DNA from: Paenibacillus glucanolyticus NBRC 15330
GTDB lineage: Bacteria; Bacillota; Bacilli; Paenibacillales; Paenibacillaceae
Direction: 5' to 3'
Length of the DNA stretch: 64,000 nt
Assembly: GCF_004000885.1 (NCBI RefSeq)
Contig: NZ_BIMC01000001.1
Span: 310,001 to 374,000 of the forward strand
The notes beneath the pieces are model-generated. The model was not told the DNA's origin. It searched no databases and was given only the letters and a program-made list of their open reading frames with translations. The stretch's first letter is position 1. Each line of letters starts with the position of its first letter. Below, in pieces: positions 42,571-51,600 of this stretch. Both the position numbers and the translations under genes were made by a program.

Positions 42571-44331
42571 TTAAGAAAGATTGATCTCGCGAATGATATC
42601 CAGCGGAAACTTCGGTTTGCGCTCCTCTGTCAATAAACCGTTCATCTCTTGCTGCACGTCCGTTAGCTGTGTGTAACAATATCCTACAATATATTCCGTA
42701 TCCTTGATCGCTTGGTGAATGCTGCGGAACCTCGAGAGGAATTCCTCCTCTGAAGACTCCTGCTTGCCATAACCCCAGCCGGATTCCGATTGAAAGGCAA
42801 TCCCCCCGAATTCGCTAACGATAATGGGCTGTCCTCCGTAATGGTATCCCTCTGCGTAAGCATACTTCCACTGGTTGAACGATCGTTCGTTATTCACGAT
42901 CACATCTTTATTCGCATAACGCTTCTTGAATTGTTCCCCGGACTCGATATAATCGTGAAGTGTCAAAATATCGGACATGGTGTGCTCCCATCCGTCATTC
43001 GTGATCACCGGACGGTTCGGATCGAATGACTTCGTCAAGTGATAAATGGATTCGGTAAATTTCTGCTGCCTGCGGTCCTTGGCAATTTGCGCGATTCCCC
43101 ACGATTCATTAAACGGAACCCAGGTAATAATGCTGGGGTGGTTATATTGCTGACGGACGATTTCCATCCATTCGTTGGTGAATTTCTGGATGGCATTGTC
43201 ATTGAATTCAAAGGCAGCCGCCATCTCCGACCAGACAAGCAGCCCCTTTACATCACACCAGTACAAGAACCGGGCATCCTCCACTTTCATATGTTTGCGG
43301 ACACCGTTATACCCCATTTCCAGAATTGCATCGATATCCTCAATGATGGCTTCCTCGGATGGCGGAGTGAGATGACTGTCAGACCAATAACCTTGGTCCA
43401 ACACGAGTCTTTGATAGATCGGAACGTTATTAAGCAGGACTCTGCCCTTCTCAATCGATATCTTCCTCATGCCGAAATAGGAATAGACGTGGTCGAGCTT
43501 CTCCTCCCCTTGATGCAGTATAAATTCAACATCGTATAAATTCGGATGAGCCGGAGACCACAGGCAGTGCTTCCACGGACCGTTGGCTTCGTGAACCAGA
43601 TCGACGTCCAATTGGAGCCACGGACGATCAATCGTCAAACTCACTTTCTTAACTTGCTTCCCTTTCAAGCTGATAATCGTCTCCAGTCTGGTCTCCTTCG
43701 TCGTGAAATCACCCTTCACCTGGTATTCGAAACGCACGGAGCGCGTATCCATATTCGGTGTTATTTTGACAGAATCGACATGGACCGGTTCTACAACTTC
43801 CAGCCAGACCGACTGCCAAATCCCGGTTGTCTGGACGTAAAAACACTCGAAATTATGCTCAACCCACCTCTGCTTGCCTCGTGGCTGGGTTGCATCCATG
43901 CTGTCCTCCGCTTTCACCGTTAATTGATTGGCAGCACCAAAGGATATGTACGGGGTAATATCAAATGAAAATGCCGAGTATCCCCCTTGATGACTGCCAA
44001 CGTAGGTACCATTAATCCAGATTTTCGCCAAGTAGTCTACTCCTTGAAAATGCAGGACAACTCGCTTGCCCTCATCCTCCTGAGGGATATCAAGCGTTCG
44101 GTTATACCATATGAATGGATGGTGCTCCTCTCTGCCGATCCCGCTGGCCTTCGTCTCATAAGTAAAGGGCACCGTGATCTTCAATTCACCGCCAAAATCA
44201 TCCTGCCACCGATCACGCTCACCTGTATTGTCATCGTCAAACCCGAAACTCCACTCCCCGTTCAGATTAACCCAATGTTCTCTCACGAATTGAGGTCGCG
44301 GATAATCTTTGCTATACATTTTTGTTGTCAT
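42571..44331 (-). CDS. GH2-family glycosidase
   Basis: The 586-residue protein has a sugar-binding domain (NLNGEWSFGFDDDN, FQGVDYLAKIWINGTYVGSHQGG), an Ig-like middle domain and a TIM barrel with acid/base Glu in FNESWGI and nucleophile Glu in IVSEFGGIAF. GH2 includes beta-galactosidases, beta-glucuronidases and also arabinose-active enzymes, so the substrate is open. No signal peptide is present. It lies between two GH43 genes in the importer operon. Confidence 0.88.
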   Translation of the reverse strand: MTTKMYSKDYPRPQFVREHWVNLNGEWSFGFDDDNTGERDRWQDDFGGELKITVPFTYETKASGIGREEHHPFIWYNRTLDIPQEDEGKRVVLHFQGVDYLAKIWINGTYVGSHQGGYSAFSFDITPYISFGAANQLTVKAEDSMDATQPRGKQRWVEHNFECFYVQTTGIWQSVWLEVVEPVHVDSVKITPNMDTRSVRFEYQVKGDFTTKETRLETIISLKGKQVKKVSLTIDRPWLQLDVDLVHEANGPWKHCLWSPAHPNLYDVEFILHQGEEKLDHVYSYFGMRKISIEKGRVLLNNVPIYQRLVLDQGYWSDSHLTPPSEEAIIEDIDAILEMGYNGVRKHMKVEDARFLYWCDVKGLLVWSEMAAAFEFNDNAIQKFTNEWMEIVRQQYNHPSIITWVPFNESWGIAQIAKDRRQQKFTESIYHLTKSFDPNRPVITNDGWEHTMSDILTLHDYIESGEQFKKRYANKDVIVNNERSFNQWKYAYAEGYHYGGQPIIVSEFGGIAFQSESGWGYGKQESSEEEFLSRFRSIHQAIKDTEYIVGYCYTQLTDVQQEMNGLLTEERKPKFPLDIIREINLS

Positions 44332-44392
44332 GTTGTCTCCTGCTCCTTTGTCGCACGTTGGCTTGTGCTATGTTTATGTTGTCGGTATGCAG

Positions 44393-46840
44393 TTACTGCA
44401 TTTCGATCGGTTCAACCGTTAGCGGCGAGAAGGTCCATCCCTTCGAGGAGGTACGCAGACCGACACGGCCGTTCAGGAAGGCGTTGGGGTCCAGCCAGCT
44501 CACAATCGGATCTTCACCGCCGTTGGCGTACACATGTATAGCGGCTCCTTCAAGTCTTACTTTAATCTCTGCTGGCTGATGTTCCTCCAGCTCAAGGAAG
44601 CCCGAAGCCATCTCCTCATTCACTTCATAACTGATCCGCTTTAAGATCACCCTTCCATTACGGAAAGACAGCTCATAACCCATGAAGGAGTCCCTGACCT
44701 GGTCCGGAAAATCCGATTCGTTGGATGTTCTTAACAACACGGACGCCTCCCCTGACGCTTCTTCAGTTGCGGTTAACTGAAAGCTCACTTCGTAATTGCT
44801 CCATCGCGGGTCCCCGCCGAACAACTTGCCCTCTTGGCCTTCCGACAGAAGCTCGGCCTGACCGTTTGCAAGGTTCCAGCTGCCGTATACGTCGGTGAAT
44901 TCGACGTCATGACGTGGCGCTACTGGGGAAATTAAGCTGGACTCGATATAACGTATCGAGACATCTCCCTTTTTCCTCGTTAACGATAGCCATTGAGGCC
45001 CCTTACGCAGTTGAACCGACCCCAGGGGAATCTTCGTCCATTCGGATTCTTCGGAGAACCATGAAGGATCCAGCAGGATTTCCTTTCGTTCTCCCCCGGC
45101 ATCCAGGACAAGCCTTGCACCGGCCGAAGCGTTCGATACCATCGCAGATAACAGATAACTGCCGTCTTCTTTTACATATACCGGAAACGTTAGTCCCTTG
45201 TGATCTTGAAGCACGGTTACCGCATAACTTCCGTCCGGTGTTTCCTTGTCACTGATTGCGTATTCGTTACGCTCAACTGAATCTTGGACACCATGTATGG
45301 CCTCCATCGTACCAGGCACCTGCTTCAGCACATCTTGGTCGCTGCTGCCGTTCGCTTCGTTTGAAAAGGCGGTATATCGCAGTTCCGGCTTCAGCGCTGG
45401 TGACCAGCTATATCCGATCCGTCCTGCCGTACCCTTCATTTCCTTATCGCTCAGCAGAAGGATCCCATCCCAATAAACTCGGGTTCCATGGTCCCCTGAT
45501 TCGATGCGCAGCGCGTGATGCTTGGTCATATCCATTCCGTTAGGGAGACTGACGGATTGAGTTATGACTTCTTGTCCCCCAGCTCTTTCAAACATTGACA
45601 TGGACATATCCTTGCCATCCACGCGAATGCCTCGGTAATGATCTCCATCCTCATAGGAAAACAAAGCCTCGAAATCCGCATCTTCCGAACCGGCAGGGAC
45701 GTTCCCATCCGTGAGCACAGCATTGAACTCTGCCGTAAACCTGTTGTCCGTGCTTAGGCTGCTGATCCATGCTGCTGATCCATTTACAAGCTTCTGATGT
45801 TCCCAGCGCTCGCCTTGCGGCTCCGCTCCTCCGAGCACATCATGAAAGACCGGAAGTGCTGGTGCTTGCACCGGTATCCCATGCGTAGGTCCTGCAAGCG
45901 ACATTTTGTCCCCATTAAAAATCAATCGGTCCATGTTCAACATCCGTACCGGCGGGCCTTCCGCCGAACGCCCCGCAAGATTGTGGTACACAATGTAGTA
46001 GGAATCCATGTCAGGTCCTAATACGGTTGCGCTATGCCCCAGCCCGTTAAACTCATCGTTAGTCGAGATGATGATGGGGTTATTCTCCGGAATTGAGTAG
46101 ATTCCGTTAGGCGAATCATGGGCAACCGCATAATTGACGCGGTATCCGCGGCTGAACACATGATTGCCTGTATACGTCATGTAATACCGGTCTTGACGCT
46201 TGATGATCATGGAGCCTTCCGTCCAGTGGCCTAAAGACGTATTCAGTTTAGAGCCAACGTCAATGGAATACGGGTCCTTCATGGTGCTTGCCATGATGCC
46301 GCCTGATGCGGCATAAGTGAAATACCACTTGGCATCATCGTCTATGAACACCGAACCATCGATATTCAGTCCCAAATTATCGGTTTCTATTTGGAATGGA
46401 CCCGTCGGATTGTCGCTTCGCAGAACATAATGTCCTTTGCCCCCAGGCGAGGTGTACATGTAGAATGATCCGTTCCAGTAGACTACCTCCGGCGCATAAG
46501 CCCCCTCGGTAAGCGGCTCTTCCGTAACAAGTCCTTCGTATTGCCAGCTCACAAGATCCTCGGAGCTCCATGCCTTAATGCCGACACGCCAGTCCTTTGT
46601 ACTGCAATATAGATAATATCTTCCATTAAAACGCAGTACATAAGGGTCACCTATTCCATAATCCTCCCATTCCTGATCCAGCTTCATCGGGTTCAGATAG
46701 GTATGTTCCATTGTTATCTCCCCTCCGTATGCCTGCTTACCCTTGGTCGCATCCTGTATGACTGCAAGCGTAACGGCCACAGCCGCAACCGATGCCAACG
46801 AAATCCCTAACAGCCTCCACGGTTTCCGAAATCGTGTCAT
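44393..46840 (-). CDS. Membrane-anchored multidomain GH43 enzyme
   Basis: A basic start and one membrane segment (LLGISLASVAAVAVTLAVI) precede a GH43 domain with GIGDPYVLRF, NIDGSVFIDDD and WTEGSMIIKRQD. Laminin-G-like and CBM-like modules follow, to residue 815. The plan matches the 830-residue protein at 38731-41223, so the two are paralogues. The middle CBM-like module here is more diverged. The enzyme probably trims arabinose-rich glycans at the cell surface. It lies three bases after the permease gene. Confidence 0.83.
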   Translation of the reverse strand: MTRFRKPWRLLGISLASVAAVAVTLAVIQDATKGKQAYGGEITMEHTYLNPMKLDQEWEDYGIGDPYVLRFNGRYYLYCSTKDWRVGIKAWSSEDLVSWQYEGLVTEEPLTEGAYAPEVVYWNGSFYMYTSPGGKGHYVLRSDNPTGPFQIETDNLGLNIDGSVFIDDDAKWYFTYAASGGIMASTMKDPYSIDVGSKLNTSLGHWTEGSMIIKRQDRYYMTYTGNHVFSRGYRVNYAVAHDSPNGIYSIPENNPIIISTNDEFNGLGHSATVLGPDMDSYYIVYHNLAGRSAEGPPVRMLNMDRLIFNGDKMSLAGPTHGIPVQAPALPVFHDVLGGAEPQGERWEHQKLVNGSAAWISSLSTDNRFTAEFNAVLTDGNVPAGSEDADFEALFSYEDGDHYRGIRVDGKDMSMSMFERAGGQEVITQSVSLPNGMDMTKHHALRIESGDHGTRVYWDGILLLSDKEMKGTAGRIGYSWSPALKPELRYTAFSNEANGSSDQDVLKQVPGTMEAIHGVQDSVERNEYAISDKETPDGSYAVTVLQDHKGLTFPVYVKEDGSYLLSAMVSNASAGARLVLDAGGERKEILLDPSWFSEESEWTKIPLGSVQLRKGPQWLSLTRKKGDVSIRYIESSLISPVAPRHDVEFTDVYGSWNLANGQAELLSEGQEGKLFGGDPRWSNYEVSFQLTATEEASGEASVLLRTSNESDFPDQVRDSFMGYELSFRNGRVILKRISYEVNEEMASGFLELEEHQPAEIKVRLEGAAIHVYANGGEDPIVSWLDPNAFLNGRVGLRTSSKGWTFSPLTVEPIEMQ

Positions 46841-46843
46841 CGG

Positions 46844-47683
46844 TTATCCCTTAATGCCCGTAATGGCCAAGGATTCAATGAAGTAGCGCTGAGCCATGAA
46901 GAATACAATAACGACTGGCAGCAATGCCACGATGGAGGCAGCCATGAGCGACGGATAATTGGAGGTCGAGATGTAATTGGACTGCATACTTGCGATTAAC
47001 ACCTGAATAGTCTGCCTTTCCGGTGTGTGCAGATAAATCAAGGGGCCCATAAAATCGTTCCATATCCCCATAAATCCAAGGGCGGCCTGTGCAGCAATCG
47101 CCGGTTTCACGATGGGAAGCGCGACGGTCGTAAATGTCCGGAAATATCCGCAGCCATCTATTTTCGCCGCATCGATGAGGTCCGTCGGAATAGAGCCTTG
47201 CATAAATTGACGAAAGAAGAAGATCGTCACAATATTCCCGAAGAGACCAGGCACGATGAGCGGAAGCAGCGTATCCACCCACCCAAGCTCAGAGAAACCG
47301 ATATATTGGGGGATCATGACCACGGAATATGGAATCATCATCGTGCCAAGCAGGGCCATGAAGATCCCTTCTTTGAAGGGAAAATCAAACTTGGAAAAGG
47401 CATAAGCTGCCATGGCTGCCACAAACAGACCTATTGTCAGTACCGTCACCACCACGATGGCACTGTTCATAAAACCATACAGGAGCGGGGCTTTGGCCCA
47501 GACATCCTTGTAATTCAGCCATGTCAGCGGATCGGGAATCCACTGCGGCGGTATATCAAAAACATGCTGCTGGCTCTTCAATGACGTTGACAACGTCCAG
47601 ACTAGCGGTCCAAGCATGATGAAAGACCCCGCAAGCAGCAGGATATAGATCATCGAATGGATCAAACGGCGTTGTTTAACCAT
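46844..47683 (-). CDS. ABC sugar transporter permease, MalG-type (CUT1)
   Basis: The 279-residue protein has six membrane segments and the MalG-type EAA loop DAAKIDGCGYFRTFTTVALP. It forms the membrane channel with the permease encoded just upstream. No ATPase is encoded here, as usual in Firmicutes, where a shared MsmX-type ATPase serves many CUT1 importers. The operon context implies import of arabino-oligosaccharides. Confidence 0.9.
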   Translation of the reverse strand: MVKQRRLIHSMIYILLLAGSFIMLGPLVWTLSTSLKSQQHVFDIPPQWIPDPLTWLNYKDVWAKAPLLYGFMNSAIVVVTVLTIGLFVAAMAAYAFSKFDFPFKEGIFMALLGTMMIPYSVVMIPQYIGFSELGWVDTLLPLIVPGLFGNIVTIFFFRQFMQGSIPTDLIDAAKIDGCGYFRTFTTVALPIVKPAIAAQAALGFMGIWNDFMGPLIYLHTPERQTIQVLIASMQSNYISTSNYPSLMAASIVALLPVVIVFFMAQRYFIESLAITGIKG

Positions 47684-47717
47684 AATATCTAATTCCTCCT
47701 ATATAAATGGCATGCGT

Positions 47718-48611
47718 CTATTCTTGGTAAACCCACCGCTTGGAGAAGCGGAACTGGAACAGCGTGATGATAAAAATGAGAATACCCAGCACCCATGCCA
47801 CCGCGCTTGCGTAACCCATATTGAAATATTTAAAGGCTTCCTGGAAGATGTAATACACGATGGTCGCTCCGCTGTATTCAGGCCCTCCATCTGCTGCCAG
47901 AATGTACATCTGGCTGAAGGATTGGAAGGTGCCTATGATGCCCATCACAACGACATAGAAGTGAATCGGCGACAGCAGCGGAAGCGTAATATGCTTGAAT
48001 TGGTGCCAGCGCGAAGCCCCATCAACCTGAGCCGCTTCATAATAACTTGAGGGTATCCCTTGCAATCCTGCAAGATACAGCACCATAGTGCCGCCAACGC
48101 CGCCCCATAAACCCATCAGGATGAATGACGGTTTTACCCAATTCGGGTCTCCGAGCCAGTTCGGACCCTGCACCCCGAATACATTCCAGATAAACTCATT
48201 GATAATGCCGTAATCGTAATTAAGAAGCCACTGCCAGAGTAATGAAACGGCAATAATAGGGGATATCACCGGAATGTAATAAATGGTACGAAAGAATGAA
48301 ATACCCTTTAGCGGCCGATTCATCATGATCGCCAGGATCAGAGCTATGATCATGCCGAGCGGAATACCGAGCAGCAGATAGAACGTGTTATAAAGCGACT
48401 TGTAGAATTTCTCGTCCGCAAACATGTACTGAAAATTGTCCGTACCCGTGAACTTGGCGGGCGTGAACATATCCCATGACATGAAGCTTAATCCAAACGA
48501 TGTCAGAAGCGGTGCCAAACCGAATATCAAGAAACCCAATATCGGCGGTGTGACAAACAGCAGTGACCATATGATTTCTTTGCGCCGATATCCCGGGGTT
48601 GTATTCTTCAT
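47718..48611 (-). CDS. ABC sugar transporter permease, MalF-type (CUT1)
   Basis: The protein has six membrane segments and the EAA loop YEAAQVDGASRWHQFKHITLP. The ATG at 48611 is chosen because GGGAGG lies eight bases upstream and gives the basic MKNTTPGYRRKE start typical of these permeases; a longer frame from 48698 has no such support. It pairs with the permease 34 bases downstream. Confidence 0.9.
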   Translation of the reverse strand: MKNTTPGYRRKEIIWSLLFVTPPILGFLIFGLAPLLTSFGLSFMSWDMFTPAKFTGTDNFQYMFADEKFYKSLYNTFYLLLGIPLGMIIALILAIMMNRPLKGISFFRTIYYIPVISPIIAVSLLWQWLLNYDYGIINEFIWNVFGVQGPNWLGDPNWVKPSFILMGLWGGVGGTMVLYLAGLQGIPSSYYEAAQVDGASRWHQFKHITLPLLSPIHFYVVVMGIIGTFQSFSQMYILAADGGPEYSGATIVYYIFQEAFKYFNMGYASAVAWVLGILIFIITLFQFRFSKRWVYQE

Positions 48612-48710
48612 CAATTTTTCCTCCCTGGCTGCAGCGGGAAAAAGCAAAGACGCTGCAAGCCGGGTTCCCCCGTCGTCTTCGCCTCTCCACCGCAGCATGT
48701 GCTGCCCTGC

Positions 48711-50078
48711 CTACTTATTGCTTTCGTCGTAAAGCTTCTGCAGCTTCGGCTGCTCCTCTTTGACAAATTCAGCTGCGGATTTCTTGCCTGTCCACACTTG
48801 ACTGGCATCCTGCCAGAACGTATCCAGCCATTTGGTGTTTTTGGAGGTAACTTCAACTGGCGGACGTCCATAATCTTCAATGATATCGAGGAATACCTGA
48901 CGAGTCTGCGGGGCCTTCTCCATGTCCAGGAATTCGCCCTTTGCCATATCCATCAAATTCGGAACCGCCTGACCCAGCATGTAATTTTCTTTTTGCGATT
49001 CCGGATCCAGGCTCAAGTACGCTGCCAGGGCAAATGAATCTTCAGGATACTCCGTTTTCTTTGATACAACGAATCCAAGCGAACCCAGCCACGTTGCGGT
49101 TTTGCCCGTATTTGGACTTGCCGGCCATGCGGCGATGTCCCACTCAAACGGCAGATCCCAGAAACCAGGCTGATCCCACGGACCCATTGGGAACATCGCC
49201 ACTTTACCGGCAACGAAGCGAGCATAGGCGTTCTGGGCCTTCTCATCGTCCGGTGACGGACTGACTTTATGTACCAGGCTCAAATCGGCTACAAATTGCA
49301 TCGCTTCTGCGAATTCAGGCGTATCAATTGTAATCTTGCCGGTAGCGGGATCGAGCCAGTCGGCTCCATTGGCCCACACCGCGGATTCGGTGGAGTAGCC
49401 CGCAACACCGAACGTATCGATCTTTCCGCGCTCATTCACAACGGTGATGGCTTTTGCATCTGCGACCATGTCATCCCATGTGTATTCGCCAGCCTTGGCG
49501 CTAGGGTATGGAAGGCCCGCTTTATCAAACAACGCTTTATTGTAAGCAAATGCCCACGGACCTACGTCTTTAGGCAATCCGAACAAATCTCCGGAACCCA
49601 CATTGCTTCCATCGTAACGATAACGATCGAGTCCCTGCTTCCACACGTTGTCGGGGTTCACGTCGCTGTTGGAGTTGAGCTGGGATTCCAGATTTAACAG
49701 AACATCACTGGAGACCAGCTTATTGAAGTGGGCTCCTCCGGCATAAAAAACATCCGGTGTCTTGTTCGCCGCAATCAATGTATCCAGCTTCTGATAATAT
49801 TCCGCAGGCGGAACGACAGTATATTTCACTTTCTTGTTCGGATTCTTTTTCATATAGGAGTCAATCAGCTTCTGGAATACGGCTTTCTCGGTATCGCCCC
49901 CCCATCCCATGAATTCAATCTGGGATTTTGCGTTTTCACTCGGTTCTCCCGTCCCACCATCCGATTTCGGGTCCTCCGGTGCAGCGGTATTATTGCTGGA
50001 ACCACAACCTGATAGTACAAGCATGAAACTTAACACCATTGTCAATGAAAGCTGAACCCACTTTCCTTTCCAAACCAT
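48711..50078 (-). CDS. Sugar ABC transporter solute-binding lipoprotein
   Basis: The 455-residue protein starts with a lipoprotein signal (MVLSFMLVLSGCGSS, lipid-modified Cys25) and continues as a CUT1 solute-binding protein with IEFMGWGGDTEKAVFQKLID and FPMGPWDQPGFWDLPFEW. It would capture oligosaccharides outside the membrane. It is the first gene of the operon, behind a TTGACA promoter with an overlapping cre-like site and two palindromic motifs. Three glycosidase genes are cotranscribed. Confidence 0.9.
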   Translation of the reverse strand: MVWKGKWVQLSLTMVLSFMLVLSGCGSSNNTAAPEDPKSDGGTGEPSENAKSQIEFMGWGGDTEKAVFQKLIDSYMKKNPNKKVKYTVVPPAEYYQKLDTLIAANKTPDVFYAGGAHFNKLVSSDVLLNLESQLNSNSDVNPDNVWKQGLDRYRYDGSNVGSGDLFGLPKDVGPWAFAYNKALFDKAGLPYPSAKAGEYTWDDMVADAKAITVVNERGKIDTFGVAGYSTESAVWANGADWLDPATGKITIDTPEFAEAMQFVADLSLVHKVSPSPDDEKAQNAYARFVAGKVAMFPMGPWDQPGFWDLPFEWDIAAWPASPNTGKTATWLGSLGFVVSKKTEYPEDSFALAAYLSLDPESQKENYMLGQAVPNLMDMAKGEFLDMEKAPQTRQVFLDIIEDYGRPPVEVTSKNTKWLDTFWQDASQVWTGKKSAAEFVKEEQPKLQKLYDESNK

Positions 50079-50210
50079 AATGGATGCTTCCCCCTTCGAT
50101 TGATTTGCTGATAAACAAACAACTGCTCAAAACAGCGCTTCCATGAGTACATCTGGAGCCATGAACTTGTTTTCTCTGCCCATGATCCAAATTCTTCAAT
50201 ACTCATTCGT

Positions 50211-50224
50211 TTGTTTTATTACAA
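50211..50224. promoter_or_regulatory. Candidate ArsR-type operator TTGTTTTATTACAA
   Basis: This 14-base motif recurs as its exact reverse complement at 51368-51381, upstream of the regulator gene. A near copy lacking one base lies at 50293-50305. It sits in the 5' untranslated region of the solute-binding protein transcript. Confidence 0.5.
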
Positions 50225-50230
50225 TTAATT

Positions 50231-50242
50231 TGTTTATAAACA
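50231..50242. promoter_or_regulatory. Palindrome TGTTTATAAACA at the start of the sugar operon transcript
   Basis: This perfect 12-bp palindrome lies just downstream of the -10 box and probably spans the transcription start. It is a candidate repressor site. Confidence 0.5.
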
Positions 50243-50244
50243 GA

Positions 50245-50274
50245 ATAATATATGGTCATTAAATGTTTTGTCAA
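50245..50274 (-). promoter_or_regulatory. SigA-type promoter of the sugar operon
   Basis: The minus strand reads TTGACA (50274-50269), then TATATT after 16 bases (or TATTAT after 18). It is about 170 bases before the solute-binding protein start. Confidence 0.65.
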
Positions 50275-50282
50275 CGCTTTCT
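50269..50282 (-). promoter_or_regulatory. cre-like CcpA site over the -35 box
   Basis: The minus strand reads AGAAAGCGTTGACA, matching 13 of 14 positions of TGWAANCGNTNWCA. Its last six bases are the -35 hexamer, so CcpA binding would block polymerase. Confidence 0.6.
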
Positions 50283-50309
50283 TTCGAAATTATTGTTTTA
50301 TTCAATAAA

Positions 50310-50345
50310 AAAAGTTTCAGAATGTTTTGTATTACAAAACATCTG
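50310..50345 (-). terminator. Terminator after the ArsR-type gene
   Basis: GTTTCAGA...TCTGAAAC arms with TGTTTTGTATTACAAAACA inside form an almost perfect hairpin followed by seven T on the minus strand. It insulates the regulator gene from the sugar operon promoter. Confidence 0.85.
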
Positions 50346-50367
50346 AAACCTTAACATTTAATATGGA

Positions 50368-51291
50368 TCAATCATACTGCAGCTTCATCACAATGCCCTG
50401 CGCGTAATCGCCAAATCCTTTTCCGAACAAATTGATACCGCCCTGATGCTTCGCATCGGGCTTGATCCCGATCCGAAACGTTATAAACGGCTTGTCCTCC
50501 AGATGAAGATCCCGAAGGGTAACATCCGAGCATTTCTCTTTATCCACCATGCTTCGGTTCAGATCGGTAGACCAGGTTTTCAGCAGACCGTGCTGTGTGC
50601 TGTTGTCATACCACCATGAAGGATTAAGCTTGCCGCGGTAATCGCCGAAATCTCCTGGCGAAATCCATGACCCCACCTCTATGTCGTTAATCCACACCGT
50701 AATTTCCGATGGCCAATCATTATTGAAGTTTGGCGCCTCGGAGCATATCTCGAGGGAGAATTCCAGTGACTGGATCTGTGCTCCTGCTGGAAGCTTTCGG
50801 GGAAACCGATATTCGATCCAGCCTTTACGGAACCATATGATCTCTGCGGTTCTGCTCTCTGGAAGATAGAAATTAACCGGATCGTCCTCTTGAAAAACCA
50901 TCCCTGTCGCATTGGCCATTCCACAGGTAGGAACGATATCAAAATTAATGAAATGACCAATGGGCATTTCGATTTCCTCAACCTTGCTTGTATTTTGGTC
51001 ATAGGCCTTGGGGTTCAAAATCATGCGTACATCGTCAAAATTTCGGCTGCACACCTTCATGGCCCCTCTTGTCGCAGGCTGAAGCTCTGTGACGATTAAT
51101 TCGGCTTCTTCCAATACTTTGACGTTGTTTGCCGCTGTCGATACGGGAATATCAAGCTGTTCCGCGATTTCCAAGATATTAAGATTAGCTTTGGCCAGCA
51201 GCAGCTTAATAATGCCTATTCTGGTCTGCGTGCTGAGTGCATGAGCCACTTTTACCAATCGGTCAGAATCATTAATGGACAGTTCCAGCAA
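50368..51291 (-). CDS. ArsR-type regulator with a beta-rich, possibly carbohydrate-binding C-domain
   Basis: Residues 5-85 are an ArsR/SmtB-like winged helix (ALSTQTRIGIIKLLLAKANLN, IPVSTAANNVKVLEEAELI). The remaining 220 residues look like a beta sandwich (IEYRFPRKLPAGAQIQSLE, SEITVWINDIEVGSW, GKLNPSWWYDNS), which suggests carbohydrate binding rather than metal sensing. No metal-site cysteines of ArsR type are obvious in the winged helix. Adjacent transporter and glycosidase genes, plus a shared 14-base motif in both promoters, suggest it controls this locus in response to a sugar. The ligand is unknown. Confidence 0.75.
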   Translation of the reverse strand: MLELSINDSDRLVKVAHALSTQTRIGIIKLLLAKANLNILEIAEQLDIPVSTAANNVKVLEEAELIVTELQPATRGAMKVCSRNFDDVRMILNPKAYDQNTSKVEEIEMPIGHFINFDIVPTCGMANATGMVFQEDDPVNFYLPESRTAEIIWFRKGWIEYRFPRKLPAGAQIQSLEFSLEICSEAPNFNNDWPSEITVWINDIEVGSWISPGDFGDYRGKLNPSWWYDNSTQHGLLKTWSTDLNRSMVDKEKCSDVTLRDLHLEDKPFITFRIGIKPDAKHQGGINLFGKGFGDYAQGIVMKLQYD

Positions 51292-51331
51292 TGTACAGTC
51301 ACCTTCTCGTCATATTTCTTTATCTTACAAT

Positions 51332-51361
51332 AATATAAACAACATCATGCGTATTTGTCCA
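51332..51361 (-). promoter_or_regulatory. Promoter of the ArsR-type gene
   Basis: The minus strand reads TGGACA (51361-51356), 18 bases, then TATATT (51337-51332), about 40 bases before the gene start. Confidence 0.55.
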
Positions 51362-51367
51362 GTTTTT

Positions 51368-51381
51368 TTGTAATAAAACAA
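51368..51381. promoter_or_regulatory. Candidate autoregulatory operator TTGTAATAAAACAA
   Basis: This is the exact reverse complement of the motif at 50211-50224 and lies just upstream of the -35 box of the ArsR-type gene. Confidence 0.5.
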
Positions 51382-51410
51382 TGATACCATAATACTAGAA
51401 CGCAAAAAGA

Positions 51411-51466
51411 AGCTTTCACTCCTCACCGTTTAGATTTCCATCTAAAACAAGAGAAATATGAAAGCT
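51411..51466 (-). terminator. Terminator after the GH127 gene
   Basis: AGCTTTCA/TGAAAGCT outer arms and TTTAGAT/ATCTAAA inner arms form a branched hairpin, followed on the minus strand by TTCTTTTT. The 51467-51600 stretch shows nothing else. Confidence 0.65.
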
Positions 51467-51600
51467 CCTAAACATGCCAGTAACGTTGAACAGCTTGGTA
51501 TGCAGTTCTAAGAAACAAACGAAAATTCCGTCTGGCTACGATACTCCTGCCCTGCTCAGCTTGCGTTAGCTTTTCAGTCCCCGTCATCCTTACCTTAAGA

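Noticed and set aside
47027..47584. A 185-codon plus-strand frame opposite the MalG-type permease
   Set aside because: It is antisense to a well-supported permease gene and lacks any family signature.
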